DNA of 64,000 nucleotides from Corallochytrium limacisporum (Eukaryota; Opisthokonta): NCBI GenBank assembly GCA_002811645.1, contig PDIP01000006.1, positions 62,001-126,000 of the forward strand. Reading direction: 5' to 3'. A program made the position numbers and the translations under genes. Shown here piece by piece: positions 20,422-31,836 of this stretch (positions within the stretch are counted from its first letter, which is position 1; each line of letters starts with the position of its first letter). The notes beneath the pieces were generated by a model. That model was not told the origin of the DNA and made no database searches. It saw only the letters and a program-made list of their open reading frames with translations.

Positions 20422-23400
20422 GCCAAAGAACGCATACGTAAAGTAGGCGTCAAAATTTGAATCAAAAGAGAATGAGGAAAGCGAGACCCCTGTTCCTTTC
20501 AAAAACCCTCTTTCACACCCGTGTCCTGGCCTCGGCGTTCTCTCTTCCGGAACGCCCTTCCCCCCCCCTCCAAATCCCCCCTCCCCTCAACCCACCACTG
20601 GGCAGCAGGTTACGGAAGGGGTCGCACTATCTCCTCGCTATTCTCCGCCTGCTATCTGTTTGACTTCCACAATCTGTGATCGTAACCATTATGATTGCGT
20701 ATGTTTTGTGCCGAAGAATATACCTATCGCAGATGCATCCCTTTTTGTACACTGATATGTCTGCCCATCGCGGAGAGCATAGACTTTATATGCGGTTTTT
20801 TTTTGCTGCCGATACGATAGGACTGCTCAACTCCATGTGGGAGTTGTCGAGGGCTGTCTTGTTCCCGTTTCCATATTGCAATTATGTTTGTCCCCTTCCT
20901 CGGACCCTGGTAGACGTCAGAAAATGGCCCACCCTTGGTTGCATGGTCCAACTACGACTTTCGCAGCGATACAGAGAACGGAGTACAATAAACTGGAAAA
21001 TTGACACCAGCGGACCGAACAGTGAACATAGTTCATAGAGAAATTCTGGAGAAGTGGAGAGCAAGGAAAGGCGGAGGCAGCGGGAGAGGACGAAAATGCG
21101 GGGGAGAGAGTAGACACGTTTGTCTCCTTGTCTACTCCTGAAAAATTTTGGTAGAATACAATACCACAAGTTTTCACCGTAGAACGAGTTTTGTCCGCCG
21201 CTATATCATAACCTGCGCACACACGCACCCGGCTACAGAGTCGACGTCTATTGTTACGAGGCCCCTCCCCCCTTCCCCCTTGGTTCTTCCTCTTCCCAAA
21301 TTGCCAAGGCGTGATGTGTAGGAGGGAGAAATGAGAACGAATGGGACTACTCTGGCCAGTCATTTCACATCATCGCATGGTCTAGGGATAGATTCCTCGA
21401 GGTTGGGTTGGACGAGGGCTAAGATCTCACACTGTTTCCCATGGGCCAATTGCTATATGAACTGTACCGCTTATTTGATAGCACCGTTGATATATTGTAT
21501 CTTGTTGGCGGATGGACTTCACGCGGACCGCCTCAGCACACACAGAAGGGTTCAGACGATTTCGAAGAATACATTATTATGACGACTTTGTTGCGTTTCA
21601 GTTTTGGCGTGGTTGTTTTGACGTATCACACCGCAACAGAAATATTTTCTTCTGTGTCTTTACGTGTATTTTGTTCGATTCAGTCCATCTTTATGAGAAG
21701 CAATATGCTTGCCACGGATGCAGGGGATGATAAGTGTGTAATGATCCCTACTTGCTAGAATACTGTGTTATCAAAGGGACAGTCTGAGACCAATCGCTCA
21801 TACAACGAGTCAGCGCCTGTGGTGCGCAACAGAATTTCGGTGAGAGGGGGAAAACCCTGACATATATTTCCGGTCGAAGTCTTCGGGACAACATTCCTTG
21901 CTGCTCCGGCTGATTACATATACCTGCTGTCTAATTCGCATATTTTCTCAATTTCATCGCTGGACAGAGTTTGGGCGTATGCCACGGTGGACGCAGACAA
22001 GCCGCGGCCACGAGCGCAGACTTTCCAGCCCAACCGCCTGCGAACTGTAGAAGTTTTTAGTCCAATTTGGTTCTCCAGCCGATGGTGTGGGAGAGGAGGA
22101 GGAGGGGGGGCGGAAACTTCATAACGAAAGGGAGATCTGCGGGCTGCTTCGTCCAATTGGCCTCAGTTTTCCTCACCAAGCCAGAGAAATCCAGGGGGCA
22201 AGAACTCACAAAACCACATTGGTGCCTTTTTTTTTTGGACCCTTTGAATCCAGACGTCGCTGTTTTGTCTGGGCCCTCTGCACGCCTTGTGAGAGATATC
22301 CAGGCCATGAGCTAGATGGTGCCAGAGTGAACACTGCGGAGAGGAGGGAGAAAAAATTAAGGAGACATAGAGCTGAGAGAAACCATTGCAAGGGGATGAT
22401 TAACTACCGCGGTGGTTTGTCGAAATATTCCCGGTTTGTCTCATACTGGTACACCCTAAACAAGTATTGGAATCGTATTCTTCCCGTATTAACCAAATTT
22501 CTTGAAATTTGACTTCTTCGTTTTTCCCCAGAGGGGGGAGCCATAATGAGTTCGTATTACTTGAGCAAGTGTTTGTTGTTTGGGTAAGGGATCAAGAAGT
22601 CAGTCTCCCAATACGTACCTGGCGAAGCACGGAGGCGGGGACTTCCGTTGCCCAACCGCTCCTTGCGCCATAGGTTTACCCAAAAAAGACACAAAGTGTG
22701 TGCCATTGTTTGCAGGTGTGACTCCTACGGACACTCTGCTTGCATGGAGAGTAGAACATTGATAAACTGGCCAAACTGTTCAGAGACCGAACTCACTATG
22801 GCACGGCTGTGTTAGAGGTCCAATGCTCTGGAAGAAACCCCTGTCGGTTACAAGTCTCCGGTGAGCACGGGGCGGTGGGTTTAGGTCAGTGGTACGCATT
22901 CCACCCTCTTCAAGGTATCCACAACGAATTGAGTACTTCGCATTCGGTTTTGGTGTGCAGTGTGACTCCGAGATTTGCACATAGAAAAATATCAGTAATC
23001 TCATTATATCAGTACTGGAGTTCTTGTTCCTTGCGCTCGGCAAATCCGAGCTGTTCAACAGATTTGCTCGCTGTGGGTGTTAACGGAATGTGTCCATAGT
23101 GACCCACAGGTATATATTAGCATTGTGAGAATGCACCTGGTGTGGTCGATCCAAAGACAAGAGAGAGAGTTGCCCCCACATCAGAGCGTGGCCACAACGT
23201 AATGACAGACTTTGGGTTAGTGTGTGGGGCTGCCACTCCTGTTCTGCCTGTCCCATACGACTGCCAATACAAATAAAGTATTCCGAAAGGTGTGTTAGGT
23301 GCACACGCCTGTTGGAAAGCCAACTTTCTTATTGCCCAATGCGTAATGTCCAGGACAACACTAAAATTTTTGTGTGGAGCGTCAGATGTACTCTTCGTCC

Positions 23401-26400
23401 CGACAATTTCTCACCGGGCTTGCCATACAATGTCTTACCATCTCCTTGCGAAAAATAGGATAGGTGTGGCCGGACGGGCTCCGCTGGAGATCCGCGCTCT
23501 GATGCCCAGACAAACTTCCTGTGGTGCTTGGCAGAATATACAAAAAGGATGTGGCAAAACAAAAAAAAAATTCGTGTTCATGGTGTCTCTCAAAGTTCAA
23601 GTCAGGATGGAGGAAGAATCATGCTGTTGCGACGCACTCCCGTACTCCGATTAAGCCTTCCTTATGCGTTCGTTTCTGATTACCAGGGCAAAACGGAAAC
23701 GCAAAACCCCAGCCAAGTGTATTCTGTTCAAGGTCAACACCGGAACATAATATATGCAGATGTTTGCCTCCTTTCTATTGTTTGAGTCTAACATCTTCTC
23801 ATTTGCATTTGTCTAATCCTTGCAGCAGGTGCCCACGGCTTGCTGAGTATTTTTTTTGCCAGACTACATCGGAAGAAACTGAACCGACAGTACAATTTAA
23901 ACCGAAGTTTGCCTGCCTTTTTGGTTTGTGAATTCAGTTCGACCATTTTGATTTTTTCTACTAAGACCATCTTCCACACGGGCTTCCATAACACCACACT
24001 AGCAATATACATACATACACAGTGGGTGTAGTAGAAATTCTACTACCATTTCCAAATATTTAATATCGGTACGGAAAACAAGGACTGTGTCTGCGGTATG
24101 CCCGTTTTGCTGCTATATTCCACTCCGAGTGGGAGAGGTTCATACCCCCGATAACCGGCCGCAGAAAAAAAAAAAGAAGAAGAAAGGAAACTGGGATAGG
24201 TGCACCATGTAATCCGTCCTTTCTCCTGCCCTGATTGTGCTGACGAGCACGCAAGAGCGCAACCGCGCTAAAGGGTTCCAAGGTAAGAGCGTCATTATAT
24301 CAGCGGTCACAGTCACTGCTGTGGTTCGAGTGCTGTTCCGCATCATCAAAACATGTACACTGGTGTCTTTGACATGTCGATACGATGTCGGAGACGCGTA
24401 CAGTGTCAGCTGAACAAAACGCGCTGTCGGAACCGCTGCCAAACTTCGTGAGCTACATGAAGAAGGATTTCCCAATTTCGCCAGTCATGGGGATTGTGTG
24501 CACCACTAAGAAATTCCTTTGATCCCGGTATAAGTCTCATCGAAAAATTTAACTGTTTTCCCGTATCGGACTTTTACGATCCCAGTACAATTCTCATCGA
24601 TAGTCTAGCAGACTATTGTCAATACCCGACGTAAAGGCAAATTGTCCTGTTGTTGATGTGATGTGATACGGTGTGTACACGTAGAAGTAAAGTCAGATTG
24701 GGGTTAAAGCGGATGATGTCAAAAGAGCGCTCCAGTGGTGCTAGTGTGAAAATGTATGGTTTGTGTGATGCATGAGATCGAGCCTAGTGATTCTGTTGCA
24801 GTGGTTTTTCTCGTTGGCAATGGAACCGATGCGTTGCTGTGAACCGTGCTTAGTTGAATCTGCGGCAATGCTATAAGTGACGTGGAGCCAATGATCGAGG
24901 AAACAGTGCGCTTGTGTGTACAGATGCTCTGCAAACGAAGCATGGTACTGAATTGGCACAACATGCTCTCTGGGCATAATCTGAATAGGCTCACTGACAT
25001 AATCAATGCGACACTGCTTTCATGAAGATGACGGAGGAAAGAATTGTTTGAGGAAAGAAGGTACCGTTTGGATTGAATTTGTCTGTACTCAACAGGAGGA
25101 AAGGAAAGTTTGGGCGGGAGGAAATGAACAGCAGTGCCAGAGAAACATGGTGTTCATTGTATTCTTTCTCGGAAAGTTGACCACCCTTCTTTTCCAATCG
25201 ATTCCTGTTCGCATCGCATATGTGTGCAGGTCCACCAGCTCGGATCGGGAGTAAAGCTCTTCATGCACTCCAATCTCTCCCACAGTACCAATCGCTACTT
25301 GATTTGGAAGTTTTTAGGACAGTTGGAAACCGTGGTGTACGAGTTCACTGTTTCAAAACTGTGGAATTGGTTTCTGTCATCGTTTGACAACTGGGCTGTC
25401 TTTGATCCCCCTTGCGCGCAAGGAAACTTAGCCAGAATTCAGAACCTAGAGACCATAGGGGACAACAGCGCTGCCAGCACCACTTTGGTTGACCTCCTCT
25501 GACCAACCGTCTTGCTAGATTACACAGCAGAATTCTTCATCGCTTGTAAGGGCGCCTAACCGGGAACGGCAAATACGGACATCATACAAGATTGATGTAG
25601 CCTACGTCACGGCGCACCATCGGGATGGGTGCTGGCCTTCTGTGGTCGCGAATCTCCCTCGTTGAATTGAGCTCTCTAACTGGGAGATATAAGTCCAAAC
25701 CTCGCAGTCTTTCGGTGAAACAGGCAGTAGCACGATCCGATCCGTTTAGGTTTCTTGCCCCTGGACAACTTTCGTTTGCTTGTAAACTGTAGGTGTTCCG
25801 CTCGAATGTCTTCAGGAAGGACTTTCGTAAGAGTACCAAAACTCAGGGTAGGACGTCATCTGGATGCCGCTTATGGAAAAATCACCTCAGCCTTCTATTG
25901 TCAAAAGCGGCCGGTATGATTCTTGGGATGACTTTGAATTTTGGTTGGCAAACACGCTCCACTCTGTCTAGTTGCCTTGGAGGGCTCATGGATGGTCTGT
26001 GCAAATGTAAGTTGACAAAAAACTGGTACGGTTTATGATTCTTCTTGACATTTGGGACCACCTTCACGGTCAAGCACCGTGCACGCAGCACCAGCAATAC
26101 GTGATACATGAACTTGGAAACTTCATGCCCTGCAATACCCATACCCGGATGGATGATAGCATGGTAAGAGATTATTACACCGTTCGTAATTCTTTCAGTT
26201 TCCTCTTTTGAGTGTGCATGCTGGCTGAGCATGGTGGCTGACTGTTGCAGGTGCATAGAATACGAGGGGCAAGGTCGAAGAATCCTTCCTGGCCGGAATT
26301 CTTTGAGTCCAAATGTCGTAAGAATATATAGCGCACGCCCCTTCCAATTCGTACTTCCACATCATTGAAAATTGCTATAGTCAACAAATGGTGAATTTTT

Positions 26401-26731
26401 TTCTTGAAGTGCCACATCATTGATAGAAGCAAGCGTGAATGCGAGATACGTCTCTGTGCTGGGTAGGTCACCATGCCCACATGTGCCGTCCTAACCTCCT
26501 ACTGCCTCTCAAGCTTCCACTGTACACAATAACATTGCACCCTGAGCATCCTCAGTGTCTACACAAACTTCATCACCCCATGGAAATATTGTTGTATGGT
26601 TCATTGAACAGCTCCTACATACTTACTATGGCCAAGAACGATGAAGGAAGGCGAGGGCGCCGCAACACCGCAAGCCTACAGTAAGAGATCACAAGACGGC
26701 CTCGCAGTATACCAGACAGTTGGTTCCTTCA

Positions 26732-26850
26732 CTTAAGGGCCCCCGGCATCTTACACACTCTTTTCTTACTCTCCTTCGGCTCTGTAGTAGTAGGTCCATA
26801 AACTAGTAGTAGGGCACATGGCCCTTAAGGTTCCCCTTCGGTGACTACAG
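26732..26850. repeat. Interleaved inverted repeats (pseudoknot order)
   Basis: CTTAAGGGCC at 26732-26741 is a perfect reverse complement of GGCCCTTAAG at 26820-26829. CTGTAGT at 26782-26788 complements ACTACAG at 26844-26850. The order A-B-A'-B' would allow a pseudoknot if transcribed. Chance occurrence of the shorter pair is easy. Confidence 0.4.
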
Positions 26851-27340
26851 CTCCACAGTGTCTATCCGCACTATCAACCGTGGTGCGCGCTTCATTCCTA
26901 ATCAAGCATCTCACAGCTATGCGCCAATCCAACGCTCACACATGGGTGAAACTCGGACGCAGTTTCCCAGATCGTCCCACCCCTAATCCCCGCTGTTAGT
27001 GACCTCTATTGGGAACGGTTTCTCCGTGAACCGTGGACACCGCAGGGCTTGTGCGGGTGTACTTTTATCATAGCCGGGAACTTGCAAAGAGAAAAGGCGT
27101 TGTATGTTTACGGACAAATGAGACAGAGGACGTAAATGGAGAAGAAAAAAAAGAAAGAGGAAGAAATTTGACAACCGCGACAGTGTCAGCTGATCCCGTG
27201 GACACCGCAATGGCTGCAGTTTTAGGCAGGTTTGAGTTAGGGAGTATGCAAACCAGACAGATAACGCATCCACGGAGACAAGCTAGCTAGGTAGGTAGAT
27301 GGGGGAAATCAAATGTGCTATCCCACCCGGCCGGAGTTGG

Positions 27341-27360
27341 CCCCCCCCCGGTGGGGGGGG
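27341..27360. repeat. C9-GGT-G8 near-palindrome
   Basis: Nine C, then GGT, then eight G, followed by more G-rich sequence to about 27374. It is one of several such tracts in intergenic DNA of this window. Confidence 0.85.
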
Positions 27361-28301
27361 TGGGGAGGAGGGGGATTGACCAGTGCACACAGGATTCCAA
27401 CCCCGACGAAGGGTGGTGCGCCTTTGGGATCAGGTGGTGGGTTTGACGGGAAGAGGCACTGGCCCACTATTGAAACACATACTCGCTCTTCTCATCGACT
27501 AGTCAGGTTTTCGTCTTCATTCGACTATTGGAAACTTGGCGCAGTGTTTTTAAGTTCAACAGAATCAAACAACCATGCGGGAACACAGGGCCCCGATGAT
27601 CATCTACCCGCCACCTCAGTAAGAGCTGCCAGAGTATATTGAAGGTTCGCATTCTCTTTGGATTTGGTAGTGACATTTGAGCCTTCATTAGATCACAATG
27701 AATTTACATGATCAATACATCGCGGGGTTTACAAGAGCCGTGTTTATTCGGATATGTCTATCTTCAAGCAACCCGCGACATGGGACATCACCAGACATCC
27801 ACCCGCAAGTTGCATTGGAAACGCCTGTGTGCCCCGTACGCTCCACGCCCGCGTTTGGCGCCATATTGCTTCATACACAAACACCGAAGAGGGCGGAGGG
27901 AGGTTAGGCCAATGAAATCAGGGCCCCGGTCGTGCCCAGTGAGCAAGGGGGTGAGAAGCTTCTGTGGGTGTGAGGGTGGTTTTCTACGATCAGGTACGGG
28001 ATAGGCAAGTGGTCTTGAGCTATGACTTACTCTTCGGGGTAAGCACTGTGTGATGGAACAATGAGATCATAGTCTTTCATTAACCCCAAAGCGGTGTTTC
28101 GACGAGTCTATTACGTTAAGTCTTTCGGCGGCGATTGCGAGGTCATCAGCTGACATCAAGAAAAGCGGAACACTTGCCGTGAATGGGAGTTCAAAAGCCA
28201 ACATGCTCATAAAATGATGTCGTTGGATGCGCACAGGCTATCAGATTACATACTGCATTTTCCTCCTTCGCCCACACAAGGCAACAAAGTCTGGCATCAT
28301 T

Positions 28302-28748
28302 ATGAGAACATCTGGCATTTCCCCGAAGGGGGTGGTCTTGGCAGAGATCCAAGTCACATTCCTTACGATGGTGGGTGGTTTGGTCGCCATGAAGACCTCC
28401 CAGCAGAAGTGCAGCAGGAGGCTGGTGATGGTGTTCATAGATCTTTCCGATACCTACGAACATGGTAAGTTCGACGGCCGTGATCCGTCAGGAGTAAACC
28501 TGAGGAATCCTCGTGGCACAGCGGACCAATCTGGAATCTTGAGAAAGGCATGGCACAAAGCTGTTACTGTCGTACGATGCTCGATGCCACACAATGACTC
28601 TGGTCCTCGGTCAGATACCTGTTGACACTCTTGATTTTGTTTGTCACTTGCTACTGCTCACAATGTGGCTCACACTTCAAAAACGAATATGAAAGTCGTT
28701 ACTAACCTTTGCCTGATAGCTATTGGCATCAATGTACAATGCATATAA
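28302..28748 (+). CDS. Putative two-exon small membrane protein gene
   Basis: Exon 1 (28302-28464) begins MRTSGISPKGVVLAEI and contains a hydrophobic segment, VVLAEIQVTFLTMVGGLVAM, followed by basic residues. It ends at a strong donor, GTAAGT, at 28465. A TACTAAC branch site at 28699-28705 and a TAG acceptor ending at 28719 define a 255-nt intron. Exon 2 continues in frame for nine codons to a TAA at 28746-28748, giving about 63 residues. The stop lies 32 bp from the CCT3 stop, matching the tail-to-tail spacing of other pairs. I do not recognise the protein. The splice signals and position are the support; the reading frame and start could be wrong, and the overlapping minus-strand ORFs remain possible. 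Confidence 0.38.
28465..28719 (+). other. Putative intron, GTAAGT...TACTAAC...TAG
   Basis: Donor, branch site and acceptor match those of the intron in the UBXN11-like gene, with the branch site 14 nt before the acceptor. At 255 nt it is longer than the other introns proposed here. Confidence 0.5.
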
Positions 28749-28780
28749 TCAAGGATGAGAATGGATGGTGATAAAACGGT

Positions 28781-30430
28781 TTACTCCTGGAGTTCCGGAG
28801 GAAGTTCTTGTTCCTGAGCAGGCTCATCCTGGGCCTTGTCACGCTTCAGGCCAGAGACAATGTCGTCAATGCGAAGCAGCATAATCGCGGTGTTAGTAGC
28901 CGTCTTCAGGGTCTGGACCTTGACAGACAGTGGCTCCCAAATTCCCAGGTCCTCCATGTTGGCCAGAGTACCTTTTTCCCCATCGATACCCCATGTGTAT
29001 ACTCCAGGATTGTCTGCATGCTTTGCTCGCAGTGCAGTGATCATACGAATGGGGCTACCACCGCAATTCTGGATCAGAATGCGGGGAATAGCCTCAAGGG
29101 CATCAGCAACGGCACGGTAAGGCCACTGCTTGACACCCTCAATCTCCTTAGCCTTCTTGTTCAAGTACATGGAAAGTGCAATCTCAGTAGCACCGCCACC
29201 GGGGACAAGTTTTGGGTCCAGAAGCACGTTGCGAGCGACGCACATGGCGTCTTGCAGGTTGCGCTCAACTTCCATCAGAATATCCTTGGAAGCACCGCGA
29301 AGCAAGATGGTACACGCCGTTGGGCTAGTGCACTCCTCCAGGAAGGTAAAGTACTCGTCACCGACCAAGCGAACCTCAAACAGACCTGCGCCTGTACCCA
29401 CATCGCTCTCCTTTAGTTCATCAGTGCGGCTAACAATGCTTGCTCCACAAGCCCGGGCAACACGGAGGTTGTCACTCTTGCGCAAGCGACGGATGGCGCT
29501 CACTCCGTGTTGAGCAAAGATGTGTGCAGCATAGTCAGAGATACCCTTCTCGGTGATGATCAGGTCAGGTCTGAACTTGAGGATATCCAGAGCCATCTCT
29601 TTGATCTTTTCCTCCTCAATCTGCAGGTAGCGGTTCCAGTCGTCTTCTTTACTTATTTCCACATTGGTCTGGGACTCACCCTTCTTGTACTCTAATGGGC
29701 AATCCAGAAGAATAATGCGAGGCTTCTCGATACGACGCTTCATTTTCTGGTGGATTACGTCCTTGTTAAACATGACGCCTTGCAGGACACGACTCTCCTC
29801 GATTTCTCCACCAGGGATCTTCTCGACCTTGGCATACCGCTTGATATCGATCTCACGTCCAGCATCCGAGTCGATGGTTACAGTGCGGACAGCCTTAAGG
29901 GCAATCTCGACAGCAAGATCCATAAACTTCTTCGCGAACTTGGTTCCCAGGCACGACTTGACGATCTTTTGCATCTCTGCATTGTTGTTGGTGTCTAACT
30001 TGATGGCGATATTCTGCTCTAAGTGTTTCAACATGTCATCCAGAGCCATGGAGTAGGCTCCAATGATGACAGAAGGATGGTTTTGTTTCTCAATGAAGGG
30101 CTTCGCCACGCTCAGCATTTCCCCCGTAAGAATAATTACGGAAGTGGTACCATCACCAACTTCTTCATCTTGGGCCCTCGAGATTTCAATCATGCTTTTG
30201 GCAGCGGGATGAGGCACCTCAATCTCACGAAGGATGGCATTACCGTCGTTGGTCATGACGATTCCTCCCATAGGATCAAGGAGCATCTTCAGCATCGCCC
30301 GGGGGCCCAAACAGGTTCGAACGACCTCAGAGACATTCTTAGCCGCTGTTATGTTGCCCAGTTGAACTTGCCGTCCCTGCTCACGCTTTGTGTTTGCGTT
30401 CAGCACAAATACGGGTGCCTGACCTGCCAT
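28781..30430 (-). CDS. CCT3: T-complex protein 1 subunit gamma (CCT3)
   Basis: CCT3 is one of eight subunits of the cytosolic TRiC/CCT chaperonin that folds actin, tubulin and WD-repeat proteins. The 549-aa length is typical. Group II chaperonin landmarks are present: RTCLGPRAMLKMLLDPMGG near residue 38, the ATP site GDGTTS at 92-97, and VPGGGATEIALS in the C-terminal equatorial domain. The start MAGQAPVFVLN with KREQGRQVQLGNI fits the gamma subunit rather than other paralogues. The frame is intact. The stop is 32 bp from the putative small gene, and the start is divergent from the PPIL6-like gene across 1.4 kb. Confidence 0.96.
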   Translation of the reverse strand: MAGQAPVFVLNANTKREQGRQVQLGNITAAKNVSEVVRTCLGPRAMLKMLLDPMGGIVMTNDGNAILREIEVPHPAAKSMIEISRAQDEEVGDGTTSVIILTGEMLSVAKPFIEKQNHPSVIIGAYSMALDDMLKHLEQNIAIKLDTNNNAEMQKIVKSCLGTKFAKKFMDLAVEIALKAVRTVTIDSDAGREIDIKRYAKVEKIPGGEIEESRVLQGVMFNKDVIHQKMKRRIEKPRIILLDCPLEYKKGESQTNVEISKEDDWNRYLQIEEEKIKEMALDILKFRPDLIITEKGISDYAAHIFAQHGVSAIRRLRKSDNLRVARACGASIVSRTDELKESDVGTGAGLFEVRLVGDEYFTFLEECTSPTACTILLRGASKDILMEVERNLQDAMCVARNVLLDPKLVPGGGATEIALSMYLNKKAKEIEGVKQWPYRAVADALEAIPRILIQNCGGSPIRMITALRAKHADNPGVYTWGIDGEKGTLANMEDLGIWEPLSVKVQTLKTATNTAIMLLRIDDIVSGLKRDKAQDEPAQEQELPPELQE

Positions 30431-31836
30431 TGTGCGATCCGACCTAAGTTGCGCAAAGCTAAACTCTCAATACGCACTCTGACCACAAGGTCCATGCACC
30501 AAACGCGTCGTCATGTTTCTGCCATCTTTTGTACCTTGTCTCGAGATCTAATGAACTTGTGAACCCAAAATTCTGAGGGCTCGACACCCGATGGATTGAT
30601 GACTAAGCCCTACAATCCCGTTTCCAAAGCCAGGCGCTCTCGGGTGTGCAGACGGTCAAGCCTCGGGCCAGCTATTGGGGGCGCCCTCCACTGGCGATGT
30701 GCTATTGCTGAGCAAACGAGTCCGGACACGCACACAAATCACTGGCAACGAGGAAGAAAAAGTCATAACACAGCTATTGGGTACTTAATGTGCCGCAGCC
30801 AGTCTAAAAAGCCAGTTCTCCTGGACACGGTTTTGCCATATGAATGCTGCTCCCTTGTTATTGTGAAGTCCATTTTCCCAGACAAAAGAAGGAACAGGAA
30901 AGCGCGGTCTCCCGCCCGGTCGCCCCCAGCAGCAAATTGTGGACAACTTTCTCAAGCACAGTCGAGGAGGCAATCCGTTCCGGAACAAAGCGGTATGACC
31001 GCTTGTGTGGAGGGCGATGTCCAATTTTTGAATTTGCCCGAGCTCTCTCCCAGTTTGTATGGCGTTCCAGGGCTTTTTGGCAGGGCTTTCTGGCACGTGG
31101 TGGCGTCCGAGTTCTGAGCATGAGAACCTTGAAAAAGCGCGCCTTCTCAATCAGCCAGTAGCATCTCCCAAGAGCGCAGTCCCGGGAAACGGGGATGGCA
31201 GCGCGCAACACAAACACACTGTTTGCAGTGGGATCAACGCAATGGTCTGCGGAGAATGGATTGTTCATGAAGGAAATTATGGCTGCGCTCCGCAGGGCGG
31301 GGCCTACCAGGAACCGCGCTGGTGGCGGCCGGCGCTGCGCGTTGGAGGACGCCCCCGGTCCCTTTTTCATAGTTAATGTATTGCGCGCCAGGTTTAGACG
31401 GTGCAGAGGCAAAGGAGCAGATTGCTGGAGGAAACCATAGAAATGGATTTCATGATTTCAGATTGGAACCAGAAATCTCATATCCACGAAAGGTCAAAGT
31501 GTTTTTTGAAATACGGAAGAGTCTCTTCAACTGTGTAGTAATTAATACCGGACAAAATATTTCTCAATCAAAATGGAATCTTGAAAATTGAGAGTTCCTG
31601 TTTGGGAAGCCTAGGTTCATATCTGAAAGAGACCCGCAAGTCGGGTCAGACACAATCATCCCGGATCCGAAGATAAGCAGCCAGATGAGCGGCCTGCGTA
31701 GAGCGATTCCTATGTAAGTTGCGTCTACTGCCGCTGATAATGTGAATCTTAAGGTAGAAGACGAAAGATGTCATAGGAGGCAGTCGAGGCATGAACCTCT
31801 ACGCCAAAGTCATAGTGTGTCCTTTGTAAGGGAACC
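30431..31836. other. Divergent intergenic region, CCT3 / PPIL6-like
   Basis: ORFs of up to 184 codons overlap on both strands here (30596-31117 plus; 30858-31412 minus) without recognisable content. A GTAAGT donor at 31714 and an AG at about 31826, just before the ATG at 31837, would fit a 5'-UTR intron of the PPIL6-like gene, but no clear branch site is visible. Confidence 0.4.

Larger units (their letters stand above)
19591..28301. other. 8.7-kb gene-poor divergent region
   Basis: This lies upstream of ABCA (minus) and of the putative small gene at 28302 (plus). All ORFs are below ~150 codons, overlap on both strands and show no recognised domain or transposon motif. Features seen are a diverged direct repeat at 20269-20421, a 23-bp near-repeat at 24521 and 24578, an interleaved inverted repeat at 26732-26850, and a C9/G8 near-palindrome at 27341-27360. 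Isolated GTAAGT donors occur on the plus strand at 26007 and on the minus strand near 26625, so multi-exon genes or decayed genes cannot be excluded. Confidence 0.5.

Noticed and set aside
25134-25502. 122-codon ORF after a GTGTGCAG acceptor-like site
   Set aside because: Two competing frames look equally protein-like and no donor or family could be matched, so no gene is called.
19591-28301. Transposon origin of the large gene-poor regions
   Set aside because: No reverse transcriptase, integrase or transposase motif, long terminal repeat or target-site duplication was visible.
30596-31412. Overlapping ORFs of 173 codons (plus) and 184 codons (minus) upstream of CCT3
   Set aside because: They overlap each other, show no domain, and lengths near 200 codons are not exceptional by chance in 64 kb.
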